Assembly (NCBI GenBank): GCA_017849585.1
Contig: JAFIGT010000010.1
Location: 62,001 to 126,000, forward strand
DNA length: 64,000 nucleotides
Source: Verrucomicrobium sp.
GTDB taxonomy: Bacteria; Verrucomicrobiota; Verrucomicrobiia; Methylacidiphilales; UBA1321
Direction: 5' to 3'
The notes beneath the pieces were generated by a model. That model was not told the DNA's origin and ran no database searches. It saw nothing but the letters and a program-made list of their open reading frames with translations. Positions 37,220 to 45,560 of the stretch are shown in pieces; within the stretch, counting starts at the first letter, position 1; each line of letters opens with the position of its first letter. The translations under genes were made by a program, and so were the position numbers.

Positions 37220-37846
37220 TTACTTCTTATCGAGTTCCGGGGCGATGGACTTGATTTCGCGGCGGGATTTCACCACATCGTCGACGAGTCCGTACGCCTT
37301 GGCTTCGTCGGCGCTCATGAAGTTGTCGCGGTCGGTGTCCTTTTCCACTTTGTCCACGGTCTGCCCGGTGTGGGAGGCGAGGATTTCGTTGAGGCGCTTT
37401 TTCGTGCGCAGGATTTCCTTGGCTTGAATGGCGATGTCCGCGGCCTGACCCTGGGCGCCGCCGAGCGGCTGGTGGATCATGATGCGGGCGTTGGGCAGCG
37501 CGAAACGCTTGCCCTTGGTGCCCGCCGCCAGCAGAACCGCACCCATGCTCGCGGCCTGACCGATGCAATAGGTCGCCACGTCGCAGGTGAGGAACTGCAT
37601 GGTGTCGTAGATGGCCATGCCCGCCGTCACGTATCCGCCCGGGGAGTGGATGTAAAGATGGACGTCTTTCTTGGGGTCATCGGTCTGCAGGAAAAGCAGT
37701 TGGGCGATGATCATGTTGGCAACGTCATCATTGATGGGCGTGCCGAGAAAGATGATCCGGTCTTTGAGCAACCGGGAGTACACATCGTAGGCGCGTTCGG
37801 TCCGTCCGTCGCGTTCGATGATCGTGGGGTTCGGGATGATGGGCAT
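37220..37846 (-). CDS. clpP: ATP-dependent Clp protease proteolytic subunit ClpP
   Basis: 208 residues. Catalytic triad S100 in [12 protein letters not shown]125 in [13 protein letters not shown] and D174 in [22 protein letters not shown] and [14 protein letters not shown] are the usual handle and oxyanion parts. It forms the tetradecameric protease chamber served by ClpX. It lies between tig and clpX on the minus strand, and is 29 nt after tig. One full-length catalytic copy in this window. Confidence 0.97.
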   Translation of the reverse strand: MPIIPNPTIIERDGRTERAYDVYSRLLKDRIIFLGTPINDDVANMIIAQLLFLQTDDPKKDVHLYIHSPGGYVTAGMAIYDTMQFLTCDVATYCIGQAASMGAVLLAAGTKGKRFALPNARIMIHQPLGGAQGQAADIAIQAKEILRTKKRLNEILASHTGQTVDKVEKDTDRDNFMSADEAKAYGLVDDVVKSRREIKSIAPELDKK

Positions 37847-37875
37847 GGCTTGGTTTAATCCTTATGCTATTAAGC

Positions 37876-39174
37876 CTACTCGACTTTGGCGTTCTGCAAG
37901 AGGAAATCGAGCACCTTGCCCAAAAGCAGGCGGTCCTCGATGTTCGCAATCGCACCGTTTTCGCTTACCGTCTTGATCAGCTGTTCAATGGGCATCTGTT
38001 GCTGTTGCGCGAGGAATTGCAGTCGTCCGAACAGCTCATCCTGCGTTACAGTGATCTTCTCTTCATCGGCAATTTTGCGCGCTACGAAAGTCAATTTCAC
38101 CTTTTCCTGCGCGGTTTTGGTCGCGTTGGCGTAGATTTCGGCTTTCTTTTCCTCGAGCATGCTCACGGGAATGCCGCGGGCCTGGTTCTCGGAGACGATG
38201 TCATAGACCGTCTGGTTGGTTTCGTCGGCGACCACGGAGGGCGGCAGGTCGAAGCTGACTCCGGAGAGGAGCTTTTCCACGAGCTGGCCTTTTTCATCGC
38301 GTTCGGCGGCCTGTTTTTTCTGTTCCACGAGGTTTTCGCGCACCTTGGTGCGGAATTCGTCGAGGTTGATCTTGGCGAGGTCCTGCGTGAAGGCGTCGTT
38401 CAGTTCGGGGCGCTTGCGGGCCTTGATCTGCTTGAGTTCGACGGTGTAGGTCGCCTTCTTGCCGGCCACTTCCGCATGGCGGAAATCGGCGGGGAATTCG
38501 ACGTTCACGTCGCGGCGTTCACCCACGTTCAGGCCGATGCACTGGTCCGCGAACTTCGGCAGGAACGCTTCGTCCTTGACCCAGAGCCAGAAATCGGTGC
38601 TTTCGGCGAGCGACGCGGCGGCGGGGGGCAGGATTTCCTTCAAGCCCTTGCCTTCGCAGATGGCGCTGTAGTTGATCACGGCGAAGTCGTCCTTCACCAG
38701 CGGGCGCGGGTCGACGTCGACGAATTCGGCGTGTTGATCGAGGATGTTGTCGATGGCTTTCTGCACGTCTTCATCGGTCACGTCCTTGTCGGCTTTCTTG
38801 ACGACGAGCCCCTTGTACTCGGGGAGTTTGAATTCCGGGGCGAGTTCCACCACGGTGGAGAAACTCAGGGAAAGACCGGGCTGGTACTTCAGGTCTTCGA
38901 TTTCCGGACGGCTGACGACGTTGAGCTTCTTGTCCTTGATGACTTCGCGGCACGTCTCGGGGACGAGGGTGCGTTGCATTTCTGACTCGATATCCTTGGA
39001 AAACTTCTTCGCGATAACGGCGCGGGGCGCCTTACCGGGACGAAAGCCGGGGATCTTGGCCACTTTCTGGTATTCATCCGTGACGCGATCGATCGCTTCG
39101 GTGACGCGATTGGGCGGGATTTCAATCTTGAGCCGCTTGCGGCACGGAGATACTTCTTCTACGGTAACATTCAT
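37876..39174 (-). CDS. tig: Trigger factor
   Basis: 432 residues from the ATG at 39174, which is preceded by a strong AGGAAGGA ribosome site; the frame extends to 39333 but that leader is not family-like. The ribosome-binding signature is GFRPGKAP (canonical GFRxGKxP) in the N-terminal domain, followed by a PPIase-like middle domain (VKDDFAVINYSAI region) and a long helical C-terminal chaperone part. It holds nascent chains at the ribosome exit. First gene of the tig-clpP-clpX operon. Confidence 0.96.
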   Translation of the reverse strand: MNVTVEEVSPCRKRLKIEIPPNRVTEAIDRVTDEYQKVAKIPGFRPGKAPRAVIAKKFSKDIESEMQRTLVPETCREVIKDKKLNVVSRPEIEDLKYQPGLSLSFSTVVELAPEFKLPEYKGLVVKKADKDVTDEDVQKAIDNILDQHAEFVDVDPRPLVKDDFAVINYSAICEGKGLKEILPPAAASLAESTDFWLWVKDEAFLPKFADQCIGLNVGERRDVNVEFPADFRHAEVAGKKATYTVELKQIKARKRPELNDAFTQDLAKINLDEFRTKVRENLVEQKKQAAERDEKGQLVEKLLSGVSFDLPPSVVADETNQTVYDIVSENQARGIPVSMLEEKKAEIYANATKTAQEKVKLTFVARKIADEEKITVTQDELFGRLQFLAQQQQMPIEQLIKTVSENGAIANIEDRLLLGKVLDFLLQNAKVE

Positions 39175-39268
39175 GGTCCTTCCTGTTCTAGGGAAGCCGC
39201 CCAGAATGTCAAACCAGCGTGATGGGCGCTTGCAGAGGGGAGCCGGCGGGCTACGATAACGGCACCCG

Positions 39269-39541
39269 ATGCATCCCCACCTCATCCAGATCGAACCGGA
39301 CGATGCGGCCCGGACCCGGCAGCGGCAGGTCAAGGTCTGGGTGCGCGAGGCGCTGGCGTTGCCGGAAGAAACCGTGGTTACGGTGACGGAAACCCGTTGC
39401 CCGGACCCGGCGTGTCCTCTGATGGAATTGGTGATTCTGGTGCATGATACCCAGCCCGCCCGGGTCTATCGCGTGGCACACCCCAAGGCGGCGCTCACGA
39501 AAATGCATGTCGTTCAGGCCTTGCACGTTAAAGGAGAGTAA
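39269..39541 (+). CDS. Small conserved C-P-motif protein
   Basis: 90 residues, divergent from tig. The central motif is TETRCPDPACPLMELVILV, with two Cys five residues apart each followed by Pro, then ARVYRVAHPKAALT. Similar small proteins with a C-x-x-P-x-C-P-x-x-E segment occur in many bacteria, sometimes beside metal-handling GTPases, but I know of no established function. The Cys pair could bind a metal. The start has no clear ribosome site, so the coding status rests on the conserved-looking motif. Confidence 0.6.
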   Translation: MHPHLIQIEPDDAARTRQRQVKVWVREALALPEETVVTVTETRCPDPACPLMELVILVHDTQPARVYRVAHPKAALTKMHVVQALHVKGE

Positions 39542-39877
39542 GCGCCAGCCCGCGATCCTTTCGGGGAGGCGCAAAAAAATACCGTCGACAAGGCGCTACA
39601 AGGATCAACCGCCTCTGTTGGCTGTCGACAATGGTGTCGACCAAATGGGGCGATTTCGCATTTCAGATCGGACATTTCAGAGGTAGACGGCTTGCGCATG
39701 GGATCAGTTCTAGCAGGAATTGCGCGGAAGCGTTTGCGTTAGGTGAGATAGGTTGGCTGCGTGTGCGATATTTTTGGCAGCTCCGCCTCAGCTCGCGCGT
39801 AGATGGATTAGCGGAAGGCAGGTGTCGGGGACTCTTTTGATTGCATTGCGTTTGAGGCGATATATGGTTTGGTCTTG
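39542..39877. other. Spacer without a recognisable gene
   Basis: 336 nt between the small CP-motif gene and the serine hydrolase. It starts with a GC-rich hairpin (39542-39572) and an A7 run. Three GTCGAC hexamers lie at 39584, 39624 and 39636. The remaining sequence gives no coding frame with homology or ribosome site that I can support. The promoter of the serine hydrolase must lie towards the right end. Confidence 0.5.
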
Positions 39878-41065
39878 ATGTCAATGAATCATCAAATCAG
39901 TCGCCGCCAATTTCTTGGCACGGCCGCCGGTGCGCTCGCTTTTAGCCAACTTCCCGGCTCGTGGCTCTGGGCGCAAGCGGCGTCGGCTTCTGCCTCGGTC
40001 GTCGATTTCATTCATAACGAAATTGTCGCCGGCTCCTTTCCCGGCGCGGGATTGCTCGTCTTTCAGAACGGAAAACTCGTTCTGGAACATTTCGAGGGAA
40101 CCTATTGCAGCAGCACGGCACGCGACAACCCAATGCAGCGGGATGTCACCCACATGCTCTACTCTTTTTCCAAGGGGGTGTCGGCGACGGTCGTGGCCAT
40201 CGCGCGGCAAAAGAAGCTGATTGATTTTGATGCTCCCTTGAGTACGTACATTCCCGGTTACAAAGGGGAGTGGAAGGATGAAACGACGATTCGCCATTTG
40301 CTGACGCATACCGCTGGCATTCCGAATATCCCGCTTGGCGTGGTCTATACTGAGGAGGAGTGGCAGAAAGCTGTCGAAACCTGTTGTGCGGCCAAGGTGG
40401 AGTGGAAACCGGGCAGCCGCTCGGAATACCATGCGCGATCCGGCCTGTTCCTCGCGGCGGAGGCGGTGCGCAGCCGTATCGCGGGTCGGCCCTCCTGGGA
40501 ATCGATTTGCCGCGAGTGGCTCCTCGATCCCATCGGTGCGACCACGTTGTCCTTCCTCATTCCCACCTCGGGAGCGGTCTCCATCACGCCTCAACCGAAG
40601 GAACTGCCCAAGCCGCTTAATCCCGCCACCGTGGGCATGGCCGGTCAACCGGGCGGCGGGGCCTTTGGCAAACTCGATGACATGATCAAGGTGCTCCAGC
40701 TTCACCTGAACGGCGGTACGTGGGAGGGGAAAGTGATCCTTGAACGCGAGTCTTGGGCGGAGATGCACCGCGTCCATTATCGCGACCGGATTTTGCAGGC
40801 GCAGGCAGAGAATCGCAAACCGGATCACGAGCCGTTCGCTTTGGGGTGGAAGCTGAAGCTCAACCAGAAGGGCGATGGTTTTGGCGTGGGCGATAAAACG
40901 CCGGAAGGCACCTTTGGCCACGCCGGTATCTGGACGCTCATGGGCATGGGCTTTCCGCAGAAGCAGGGAGCCCTGGCCTTTATTAGTACGAATCCCCCGA
41001 CGCTGCCGAACCTGAGCCGTATCCGCAATGGCATCACGGACCGGGTCTATGATTCGCTGACGTAA
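39878..41065 (+). CDS. Tat-exported class C beta-lactamase-like serine hydrolase
   Basis: 395 residues from ATG 39878 (ATG 39884 also possible). The twin-arginine signal is NHQISRRQFLGTAAG with a cleavage region LWAQAASA. The serine beta-lactamase/PBP-like domain has S-x-x-K in YSFSKGVSA, a Tyr-x-Ser-like YHARSGLFLA element, and HAG in FGHAGIWT in place of KTG. Members include esterases, D-aminopeptidases and carboxypeptidases; beta-lactam hydrolysis is not implied. Located in the periplasm after Tat export. Neighbours do not suggest a pathway. Confidence 0.88.
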   Translation: MSMNHQISRRQFLGTAAGALAFSQLPGSWLWAQAASASASVVDFIHNEIVAGSFPGAGLLVFQNGKLVLEHFEGTYCSSTARDNPMQRDVTHMLYSFSKGVSATVVAIARQKKLIDFDAPLSTYIPGYKGEWKDETTIRHLLTHTAGIPNIPLGVVYTEEEWQKAVETCCAAKVEWKPGSRSEYHARSGLFLAAEAVRSRIAGRPSWESICREWLLDPIGATTLSFLIPTSGAVSITPQPKELPKPLNPATVGMAGQPGGGAFGKLDDMIKVLQLHLNGGTWEGKVILERESWAEMHRVHYRDRILQAQAENRKPDHEPFALGWKLKLNQKGDGFGVGDKTPEGTFGHAGIWTLMGMGFPQKQGALAFISTNPPTLPNLSRIRNGITDRVYDSLT

Positions 41066-41216
41066 AAGCAGGTCGCTTCGTCGCGATTTTCTTATCGCGT
41101 AAAGGGTGATAGTTCACATCGCCTTAACTTTGTCTCAAGTAACGCGACGCAGTGGTCGACTACCTCCGTAGACGTAAAATCACCCGGAACGGGGGATTAA
41201 GGGAGAAAATACAGGG

Positions 41217-41245
41217 ATTAACACAGCTACTTAAATGGTGTTAAT
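41217..41245. promoter_or_regulatory. Inverted repeat upstream of porin-like gene
   Basis: Perfect arms ATTAACAC and GTGTTAAT separated by 13 nt. Its left arm overlaps the second of two GGGATTAA direct repeats (41193 and 41214, 21 nt apart). An AT-rich stretch with TATAAAAT-like sequence follows at 41261-41272, then AAGGTGG as a ribosome site and the ATG at 41291. Candidate operator for the outer-membrane protein. Confidence 0.5.
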
Positions 41246-41290
41246 GTAAATTAGGTTGTCTAATATAAAATAAATCATAAGGTGGTTACC

Positions 41291-42685
41291 ATGGCCTTGA
41301 AATCACGAAGTTTAATGAAAGCAGTATTAGTTTTGATTCTTGCATCGGCGGGCGGTGTGTTCGCTGGACAAGAGGCCAAAACAGGAACAGTCGATCCCAA
41401 GCAGATTGAAGCTCCTGTGGCGGATGCCAAACAAATCAAGGTTTCCGACGATCTCAAAAAACCGGCTTGGTTGACGGAGCTTTCCGTGACGACGCGGGAA
41501 GTGTATGACAGCAATGTCTTCGGCACGGATGTGAACCGCACGGCGGCTTTCCCCAAGATTGCCAACGTCAGTTCGTGGATGACGGCCGTCACGCCCAAGG
41601 TGGCGATCAATTTCGCGCCTATGCTGGGTATGGCCAAGGATGACAAGTCCGTGGAGACTCTGGCGCTGTCGTATGCTCCGGAAGTGGTTCGCTACTACGA
41701 TGCGGCGACGGAAAACTACGAAGCGCATCGCGTGGGAACCCAGATCAAGGGCAAGATCGACTCGTTCTCTTACAATCTGGACAGCGCGTTTGTCTATATT
41801 GACGGTAACGAGAACTCGCCCCAGTACAGCACGGCCAGCGCTTATGGTACGGCCATCGCCCGCGAGCGCCGCGACCAGATGCAGGAGCGTGGCAAGCTGG
41901 TTCTGCGCAATGATTGGGACGCGTGGTTTGTCCGCGGCGTGGCCAATACGACCTACTATGACCTGAATACGAAGACGTACGACAACAGCGCCACCAGTGC
42001 GCATCCGGGTTGGCAGAACTGGGTGGATCGTTACGATGTGAACGGCGGTATCGACATCGGGTACAAGATTACCAAGGAATTTGCCGCGACCCTCGGCTAT
42101 CGCTACGGCCACCAGTACCAGCAGAACTTTAACTGGGCGTCGGGCGTTCCGAGCAATACCAATGATTACAACCGCGTGCTGGGTGGCTTTGAAGGCAAGC
42201 CGGCCAAGTGGTTGAAGGTCGAGGTGCAGGGCGGCCCGAGCTTCCACTCCTACGACCAGAGCCAAACCCAACCCGGTCACGCCAACGACATCACGCAGTT
42301 CTTCTGCGAAGGCACGGCGGTGGCGGAAATCACGGCCGTCGATTCCCTGGCCCTGAGCGTCAAGCAATGGCAATGGGTGTCCAGCACGGGCGTTTCCTCT
42401 TACGAGGACAAAACCTACGGAGCGGTCTACAAGCGCAAATGGCTCAAGGAATTCAGCACCACGACGGGCATCCTGATCCAGAATTCCAACTACGATGCGC
42501 CCATGATCCGCACCGACTGGTTATACACCTACTCCTTCGGGGCGAAGTATGACCTCAATGAACACCTGAGCTTCACGGCGGACTACTCCTACAGCCGGGG
42601 CGAAAATGGTGTGGATGAATCGTCGGCCAATGGCCGCGAATTCGAACGCAACCTGGTGACGCTCGGCGTCAAGGCGCAGTTCTAA
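41291..42685 (+). CDS. Outer-membrane beta-barrel protein
   Basis: 464 residues from ATG 41291, supported by AAGGTGG just upstream. The signal peptide (about 1-27, ending GVFAGQ) is followed by a sequence rich in alternating hydrophobic and aromatic residues: AVTPKVAINFAPML, GYRYGHQYQQNFNW, LSVKQWQWVSSTG. It ends in LVTLGVKAQF, whose terminal Phe is typical of outer-membrane barrels. Similar to the BBP2-type outer-membrane barrels. Followed by a strong hairpin terminator. Function may be a porin or surface protein; substrate unknown. Confidence 0.8.
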   Translation: MALKSRSLMKAVLVLILASAGGVFAGQEAKTGTVDPKQIEAPVADAKQIKVSDDLKKPAWLTELSVTTREVYDSNVFGTDVNRTAAFPKIANVSSWMTAVTPKVAINFAPMLGMAKDDKSVETLALSYAPEVVRYYDAATENYEAHRVGTQIKGKIDSFSYNLDSAFVYIDGNENSPQYSTASAYGTAIARERRDQMQERGKLVLRNDWDAWFVRGVANTTYYDLNTKTYDNSATSAHPGWQNWVDRYDVNGGIDIGYKITKEFAATLGYRYGHQYQQNFNWASGVPSNTNDYNRVLGGFEGKPAKWLKVEVQGGPSFHSYDQSQTQPGHANDITQFFCEGTAVAEITAVDSLALSVKQWQWVSSTGVSSYEDKTYGAVYKRKWLKEFSTTTGILIQNSNYDAPMIRTDWLYTYSFGAKYDLNEHLSFTADYSYSRGENGVDESSANGREFERNLVTLGVKAQF

Positions 42686-42706
42686 TCCAAAGAGCCTCGA
42701 GAACCC

Positions 42707-42741
42707 CCACGCGCGCTCCGGTTTTGGCCGGGCGCGCGTGG
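42707..42741 (+). terminator. Rho-independent terminator after barrel gene
   Basis: Hairpin with arms CCACGCGCGC and GCGCGCGTGG extended by CCGG/CCGG pairing across one bulged T, loop TTTTGG, followed by the T-rich tail GTTTCGTTTT. Placed 21 nt after the stop of the outer-membrane protein gene. Confidence 0.8.
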
Positions 42742-42826
42742 TTTCGTTTTGGAGTGGAATGGAAAATGGGCGGGAATGCCAACACGTGTTTGCATTCCGC
42801 CCGGGTTCATGCCAGTATCTCGGGTC

Positions 42827-43729
42827 ATGACCTCATTTCTTCCCTTCTTTCTCGGTGCGACCCTGGTTTCCGGCTTGGCGCTGTCCGGAGTCCGGGCGGC
42901 AGATTTCACGTTTCAGTCTGATGTGGCGTATCTCGGCCCGGATCGGGCGGAAAAGCTGGATGTCTATTTGCCACCGGAGAGTTTTCCGCGACCGGTACCG
43001 GCCATGCTTTTGATTCACGGGGGTGGCTGGACGATTGGCGACAAGGCGGACAAGCGGGAACGCAATATTGGGGCCACGCTCGCCGCGCACGGTATTGCCG
43101 TCTTCTCGATCAATTACCTGCTGGACAAGGTGGAGAAGGATGAGCAGGGGAAAAAGAAGTCGGTGACAAGGGCGTGGCCGCAGAATTTTTATGACTGCAA
43201 GTCCGCCTTGCGTTTCATGAAAAAGGAGTCGGCACGATTTGGTATTGATCCGCAACGCATTGGCGTGATGGGCGGTTCGGCGGGTGGGCATCTGGCCATG
43301 CTGGTCGGGGTTACCGGAGAGGCCGGAGCGATGAATCAAGGCGGTCTCTATCTGGAGCAGGACAATCGTGTTCGCTGCATCATTGATCTCTACGGTATTC
43401 ATGATGTGCGCAAATTCCAGCCGTCGCATTTTTCCGGCTCAACGCCGGAAGAGACCGAGCGCAATCTCGATGCGGCATCGCCGTGCACTTATTTCAGCAG
43501 CCAGACGCCGCCGCTGCTCATTCTCCATGGTGATGCGGATAAAATTGTGAATGTCGAGATGTCACGCGATCTCGTGCGGCAGCTTCAGGCGAAGGGGGTT
43601 GTTCATGAATATGTGGAAGTTCCCGGTGCGCCGCACACGTTCCACCTTGAGCCGAAGGAGATGGATCTACGTCCCGTGACACTCAAGTTTCTCGACACCT
43701 ATCTGGTCGCAACGCCGGGCAAACCCTAG
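42827..43729 (+). CDS. Secreted alpha/beta-hydrolase esterase
   Basis: 300 residues from ATG 42827; the frame opens at 42749, but a normal signal peptide (MTSFLPFFLGATLVSGLAL, cleavage near VRAAD) starts here. The oxyanion HGGG lies in LLIHGGGWTIG, the nucleophile Ser in GVMGGSAGGHLAM, the Asp in LHGDADKIV and the His in APHTFHLE. This matches the BD-FAE/esterase-lipase group that removes acyl groups from polysaccharides. Its place at the entry to the glycan region supports that, but the true substrate is unknown. Confidence 0.86.
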   Translation: MTSFLPFFLGATLVSGLALSGVRAADFTFQSDVAYLGPDRAEKLDVYLPPESFPRPVPAMLLIHGGGWTIGDKADKRERNIGATLAAHGIAVFSINYLLDKVEKDEQGKKKSVTRAWPQNFYDCKSALRFMKKESARFGIDPQRIGVMGGSAGGHLAMLVGVTGEAGAMNQGGLYLEQDNRVRCIIDLYGIHDVRKFQPSHFSGSTPEETERNLDAASPCTYFSSQTPPLLILHGDADKIVNVEMSRDLVRQLQAKGVVHEYVEVPGAPHTFHLEPKEMDLRPVTLKFLDTYLVATPGKP

Positions 43730-43736
43730 GCTCTGG

Positions 43737-44561
43737 CTACGGCAGGGAGGCGCGCCGGTAATGACCGGGGGCGACGCGGGTTTGCCTCCGGAAGACGGCG
43801 GAGAAGTAATACTCGTCCTTGTAACCGCACAGGCGCGCGATTTCTTTGAGGGGCAGGCGGGAATGTGTGAGCAGGCTTTGCGCGCGCTCGAGGCGCACTT
43901 CATTCAGATAGGCGATCATGCTTTTGCCGTGCACCGTCTTGAAGAGATGGCGGAGATGATTTGAACTCAAGCCGACATGCCGGGCCACCTGCTCGAGCGA
44001 TTCGATGTTTTGGAATTCCTTGCGGAGGTAACGTTCCGCCTCGCGCACGAAGTTGGCTCCGGAGGGAGCCTTGGCCGCGTCGCGCCAGTTGAGCGCGAGA
44101 TGAATCATTTGCAGGATCAATGTCGTGGCGCGTGCGTTGAGAAAAGCCTGCTCGGTGCGGCTGGCCTTGGTGTAGCCGCGGGAGAGCGATTGAAATTCGG
44201 TAATCGCGCGGGGGTCTTGCAACTGCGGCAGGTAAAGCGCGCCGCGCAGCTTGGCGCGTTGCTGGCTGGGGATGGCGATTTGCACGCAATGATCTTCCCC
44301 TGCCTTGGCGGAGGTTTGATCGTGCAATTGTCCGGGCGCGTAGAGGACGACGCTGCGTTCCTCGAAGGTGATGGCTTGTCCGTGGCCGAGGCGCGTGACG
44401 CCGCTGCCGGTGGGGTGAAAGACGGCTTCCAGTCCCTGATGCCAGTGGCGGCGGCAGGGAGCTTCGGGCCGCGCCTGATTGCAGATGCCGGTGACGTAGC
44501 GAAGGGGGCGAGACTGGAGGCGTTGCTTAAGAAACTGCTGCCAGCGGGCGACATCTTGCAT
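43737..44561 (-). CDS. AraC-family regulator
   Basis: 274 residues. An N-terminal cupin-like sensor domain (HWHQGLEAVFHP, then FEERSVVLYAPGQLHDQ) and a C-terminal double helix-turn-helix (IESLEQVARHVGLSSNHLRHLF and LKEIARLCGYKDEYYFSAVFRR). Divergent from the secreted protein and glycosidase at 44776 and 45561, and separated by 214 nt, so it likely activates them. The inducer, presumably a sugar, is not known. Convergent with the esterase gene with 7 nt between the stops. Confidence 0.9.
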   Translation of the reverse strand: MQDVARWQQFLKQRLQSRPLRYVTGICNQARPEAPCRRHWHQGLEAVFHPTGSGVTRLGHGQAITFEERSVVLYAPGQLHDQTSAKAGEDHCVQIAIPSQQRAKLRGALYLPQLQDPRAITEFQSLSRGYTKASRTEQAFLNARATTLILQMIHLALNWRDAAKAPSGANFVREAERYLRKEFQNIESLEQVARHVGLSSNHLRHLFKTVHGKSMIAYLNEVRLERAQSLLTHSRLPLKEIARLCGYKDEYYFSAVFRRQTRVAPGHYRRASLP

Positions 44562-44775
44562 CGCCGTTTCTTATAAATTTTTGAGGAGATAAAATCAATC
44601 TGAAAGAGTGTTCGTTTCGAGTGAAATCCACGAAAAACACCAATGATCGTCGATTATTCCAATTGCGAAGAAGTACTAGGCGGCGATAATGGTGATCAAG
44701 TGCCGGTCTCGTGTCGGGAGGGTCCGATCGCTCAGCCGGTATAAGGTCCGTTCAATCCACAACCTCATTCCAAAT

Positions 44776-45543
44776 ATGAATTCACTCCCTCTTCGCCTGA
44801 TTGTCCTGTTGGGCTTGCTTGGAACCTCATTGCCGCTCTTTGCGGCATCCCGGGTGGAGTGGCCCCTGGGTGGCCGCTTAACGCTCGAGATCACGGAGTT
44901 CGGCGGCATCGGACGCCTTTCCGAGGCGGGCAAGGTGATTGTCGGTAACAGTCAGATTTATCTGCACAAGGTGGGCAAGGAAGGCGTGATTTATCAGGGC
45001 TCGGGTTTCGTCGCGGGCGGCGCGGCGGACATCAAGCGCACCGACACAGAGGTGGTGGCGACGGGTTCGCTGCTGAAAGAGAAAAGCGCCGACGCGCCCA
45101 AGGTGGCCGATTATGTGGTCACTTACAAGAAGGTCACCGATGGCGTTGTGCAGGTTCGGGTCGAGGTGACTTATCTGACGGAGGGTTCCTGGAGTATTCC
45201 GGCGCAGTTCTCCCTGTCGTTTCCGTTTGCCGATTATGCGGGAGCCCAATTCGTCACGCTGGATCACGAGAGTACGGAGCGCACGTATGAGTTTGGCTCG
45301 GCTCCGGTGAAATTCGCCGGATATGGATTTAAAAGTGCCGTTCTGACCAAGGGGGCGCAGAGTGTGACGATTGAACCGATGGGGGATACCACGGCGATCA
45401 ATTTTCAGGATTCGCGCGGTTGGGGGGGGGATTACCTGCGCGTGGATCTGACGGCGCGGCAGGAGTGGAAGACGCCTTTCACTTTCAAGGCCGGTACGAA
45501 GCAAAGCTTCGAAGCCAAGATCAGCATCAAGAGCGGTCATTAA
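44776..45543 (+). CDS. Secreted protein of unknown family
   Basis: 255 residues from ATG 44776; the upstream frame to 44689 lacks support. Signal peptide about 1-24 (LGLLGTSLPLFAAS). The mature part is beta-rich (SRVEWPLGGRLTLEITEFGG; SIPAQFSLSFPFADYAGAQF) and looks like one beta-sandwich domain with no recognised catalytic residues. Its stop is 17 nt before the glycosidase start, so the two are probably co-transcribed. A G9 run lies in this gene at 45422-45430. Could be a carbohydrate-binding accessory; that is a guess from position. Confidence 0.6.
   Translation: MNSLPLRLIVLLGLLGTSLPLFAASRVEWPLGGRLTLEITEFGGIGRLSEAGKVIVGNSQIYLHKVGKEGVIYQGSGFVAGGAADIKRTDTEVVATGSLLKEKSADAPKVADYVVTYKKVTDGVVQVRVEVTYLTEGSWSIPAQFSLSFPFADYAGAQFVTLDHESTERTYEFGSAPVKFAGYGFKSAVLTKGAQSVTIEPMGDTTAINFQDSRGWGGDYLRVDLTARQEWKTPFTFKAGTKQSFEAKISIKSGH
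45422..45430 (+). repeat. G9 homopolymer in secreted-protein gene
   Basis: Nine consecutive G in the unknown secreted-protein gene encode W-G-G. The downstream glycosidase frame is open back to this tract in another frame, so insertion of one G would join the two coding sequences. Confidence 0.65.
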
Positions 45544-45560
45544 TCTACTGGAGTTCGTTC

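Noticed and set aside
36320-37858. 512-residue open frame on the plus strand opposite clpX and clpP
   Set aside because: Lies antisense across two certain genes and has no ribosome site or recognisable domain.
39175-39333. N-terminal extension of trigger factor
   Set aside because: ATG 39174 has a strong ribosome site and begins the conserved domain; the extension is compositionally random.
39542-39572. GC-rich hairpin followed by A7
   Set aside because: The homopolymer is A, not T, on the plus strand, and no minus-strand gene lies to its right, so a terminator reading does not hold.
39878-41065. True beta-lactamase (resistance gene)
   Set aside because: It has the serine fold, but HAG replaces KTG and Tat export with no resistance context fits esterase or peptidase members better.
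45420-45560. 47-residue N-terminal extension of the large glycosidase
   Set aside because: It is the previous gene read in another frame; the signal peptide starts at ATG 45561. Kept only as a frameshift observation.
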